Shown here piece after piece: positions 5,235 to 6,346 of a DNA stretch of 6,346 bases (position 1 is the first letter of the stretch; each line of letters starts with the position of its first letter). The notes beneath the pieces were generated by a model, which searched no databases, was not told the DNA's origin, and saw only the letters and a list, made by a program, of their open reading frames with translations. Made by a program: the position numbers and the translations under genes. Location: contig DAOUVR010000068.1 of assembly GCA_030667555.1 (NCBI GenBank), positions 1 through 6,346 of the forward strand, given 5' to 3'. This stretch comes from Dehalococcoidia bacterium. GTDB taxonomy: Bacteria; Chloroflexota; Dehalococcoidia; E44-bin15.

Positions 5235-6050
5235 TTGGAGATTGCCCCTGGAATTCATTCTATCCCGGTGGAGAAGGGCTCTTTCATGGGCTTTTTCGCA
5301 CCGAATGTCTACCTGGTGGTCGATAAGTCACACGGTGCACTTATAGACTCCGGATACAGTGATGAGGAATCCATCAGTGCACGAATCGATTACATAAAGA
5401 CTGTCCAGCCAGACTTACGGTATATCATGCTCACGCATACTCACCCAGACCACATTGGTGGCGCAGTGAAGATCGGGGGGGGGACAGGGGCAGAAATCAT
5501 TCTCCACTCCGCTGAGATAGGGCAGGCGACCATCCCGGTGCATAAGGCGGTGGAAGACGGTGATAGCTTGCTCCTTAATGGCATTAAACTAGAAGTAATC
5601 CATACGCCGGGACACAGCCCAGGGCATATCTGCATTTATATCAAGGAGCAAAGGGTTCTCTTTTCTGGGGATCACATTCTGGGCACGGGCACTACCGCAA
5701 TGAGACCACCGGATGGTGATATGGCTATATACATTAATTCGCTGAGGAAGCTCCTCAATTATGATATTGCGACAATCTACCCGGGCCATGGCCCCCCAAT
5801 AAGGGAAGCCAAACGAAAGATCGAGGAACTGATCCAGCATCGCCTGGAACGAGAGGAGCAGGTAATAGCTGGGCTGAGGCAAGGGAAGGCAACAGTAAAA
5901 GAACTGGTGGATGAGATATACCCAGAGCTAGATAGTCGCCTTCATTTTGCAGCCGAGGGACAGATTCTCGCCCATCTCATTAAGCTGGAGCGAGAGGGAA
6001 AGGCATCCTGTCTGAGAAAAGGAGAGGATACCCACTACACCATCAATTAG
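5235..6050 (+). CDS. MBL-fold metallo-hydrolase with C-terminal winged helix (LACTB2-like)
   Basis: A metallo-beta-lactamase-fold hydrolase of 271 residues from the TTG start, or 277 from GTG at 5217. Numbered from the TTG, the two-metal site is complete: HTHPDH at 68-73 (H68, H70, D72, H73), H127 in HTPGHSPGH, D146 in FSGDH and H185 in YPGHG. After about residue 200 comes a helical, then winged-helix-like, region (TVKELVDEIYPEL through LIKLEREGKASC). This matches the layout of the LACTB2/glyoxalase-II-like group, some of which are ribonucleases or thioesterases; the substrate here cannot be told. No signal peptide is seen. A run of nine G (5475-5483) codes for part of a glycine-rich loop (IGGGTGAE) and the frame is intact through it. 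lysA starts 30 bases after the stop, probably in the same operon, and the M16 peptidase is divergent. Confidence 0.9.
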   Translation: MEIAPGIHSIPVEKGSFMGFFAPNVYLVVDKSHGALIDSGYSDEESISARIDYIKTVQPDLRYIMLTHTHPDHIGGAVKIGGGTGAEIILHSAEIGQATIPVHKAVEDGDSLLLNGIKLEVIHTPGHSPGHICIYIKEQRVLFSGDHILGTGTTAMRPPDGDMAIYINSLRKLLNYDIATIYPGHGPPIREAKRKIEELIQHRLEREEQVIAGLRQGKATVKELVDEIYPELDSRLHFAAEGQILAHLIKLEREGKASCLRKGEDTHYTIN

Positions 6051-6080
6051 CCACTGTTAAGTTACCAATGCGAGGAAGAT

Positions 6081-6346
6081 ATGCTTGGACTTTCTCTTTT
6101 CCCTCCAACCACACAGATTGATAGGAAGAATCATCTCATTATTGGCGGTTGCGATGTCGTGGCTCTGGCCAGCGAGTTCGGCACACCTCTCTATGTCTTC
6201 GACGAAGCAACCCTGAGAAGCAAATGTGCTGAATACCGTGAGGAGTTCGGTCGTCGCTACCCAGATAGTCTTGTCATCTACGCTTGCAAAGCCTTCATCA
6301 ACCGAGCTTTAGCGCAGATTTTCAAGGAAGAGGGCTTTGGGCTTGA
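6081..6346 (+). CDS. lysA: Diaminopimelate decarboxylase, N-terminal part (runs off window)
   Basis: The first 88 residues of a fold-type III PLP decarboxylase that converts meso-diaminopimelate to L-lysine, the last step of lysine synthesis. Visible marks are FGTPLYVFDEATLR (33-46), the standard entry strand and helix of the alanine-racemase-like barrel, and YACKAF (67-72), where K70 is the expected PLP-binding lysine. The last residues, EEGFGL, lead into the family's GLDVVSGGE-type motif at the window edge. The ATG at 6081 has GAGGAAG upstream (6072-6078). An ATG at 6068 is in another frame and soon hits a stop. Ornithine or arginine decarboxylases of the same fold are alternatives, but the sequence fits LysA best. 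It is probably cotranscribed with the MBL-fold gene, 30 bases upstream. Confidence 0.9.
   Translation, partial: MLGLSLFPPTTQIDRKNHLIIGGCDVVALASEFGTPLYVFDEATLRSKCAEYREEFGRRYPDSLVIYACKAFINRALAQIFKEEGFGL

Noticed and set aside
1..6346. CRISPR array, transposon, tRNA or phage genes
   Set aside because: I looked for spaced direct repeats, terminal inverted repeats with a transposase, and cloverleaf-like segments on both strands and saw none.

Overview
This window looks like ordinary chromosome from a bacterium of the phylum Chloroflexota, most probably class Dehalococcoidia. That placement is a judgement from memory of the protein families: the XRE regulator followed by a DUF488 protein, the style of the M16 peptidase, and a ferredoxin-led 2-oxoacid oxidoreductase cluster. 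It was not tested by a search. The 2-oxoacid:ferredoxin oxidoreductase genes suggest anaerobic or ferredoxin-based carbon metabolism. GTG and TTG starts, GGGAGG-type ribosome binding sites and sigma70-like promoters with 17-base spacers recur.

Left part, minus strand (1-1549). Reading leftwards from about 1514 come a small XRE-type helix-turn-helix regulator, a DUF488 gene broken by a frameshift, an intergenic stretch with a possible promoter and hairpin, a two-cluster 4Fe-4S ferredoxin, and the first 74 residues of a 2-oxoacid:acceptor oxidoreductase alpha subunit that runs off the window. The regulator has a good promoter whose spacer carries a short palindrome, which suggests autoregulation and a leaderless mRNA. 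The DUF488 break looks like a deletion of about 20 bases between two short direct repeats.

Middle, plus strand (1657-3714). This is a groES-groEL operon under a sigma70-like promoter with a CIRCE operator, so it is probably controlled by the heat-shock repressor HrcA, which is not in the window. A strong 13-bp hairpin lies between groEL and the convergent peptidase gene and probably ends transcription from both sides.

Right part (3842-6346). An M16 zinc peptidase (minus strand) and an MBL-fold hydrolase of the LACTB2-like type (plus strand) are transcribed divergently. Their -35 boxes sit back to back inside one 17-bp palindrome. The hydrolase is followed 30 bases later by the start of lysA (diaminopimelate decarboxylase), probably in the same operon, and lysA is cut by the window end.

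I see no CRISPR array, insertion sequence, tRNA, rRNA or clear new system. The parts most worth a second look are the HTH-DUF488 pair with its operator-in-promoter and repeat-associated deletion, and the shared divergent promoter between the peptidase and the hydrolase.
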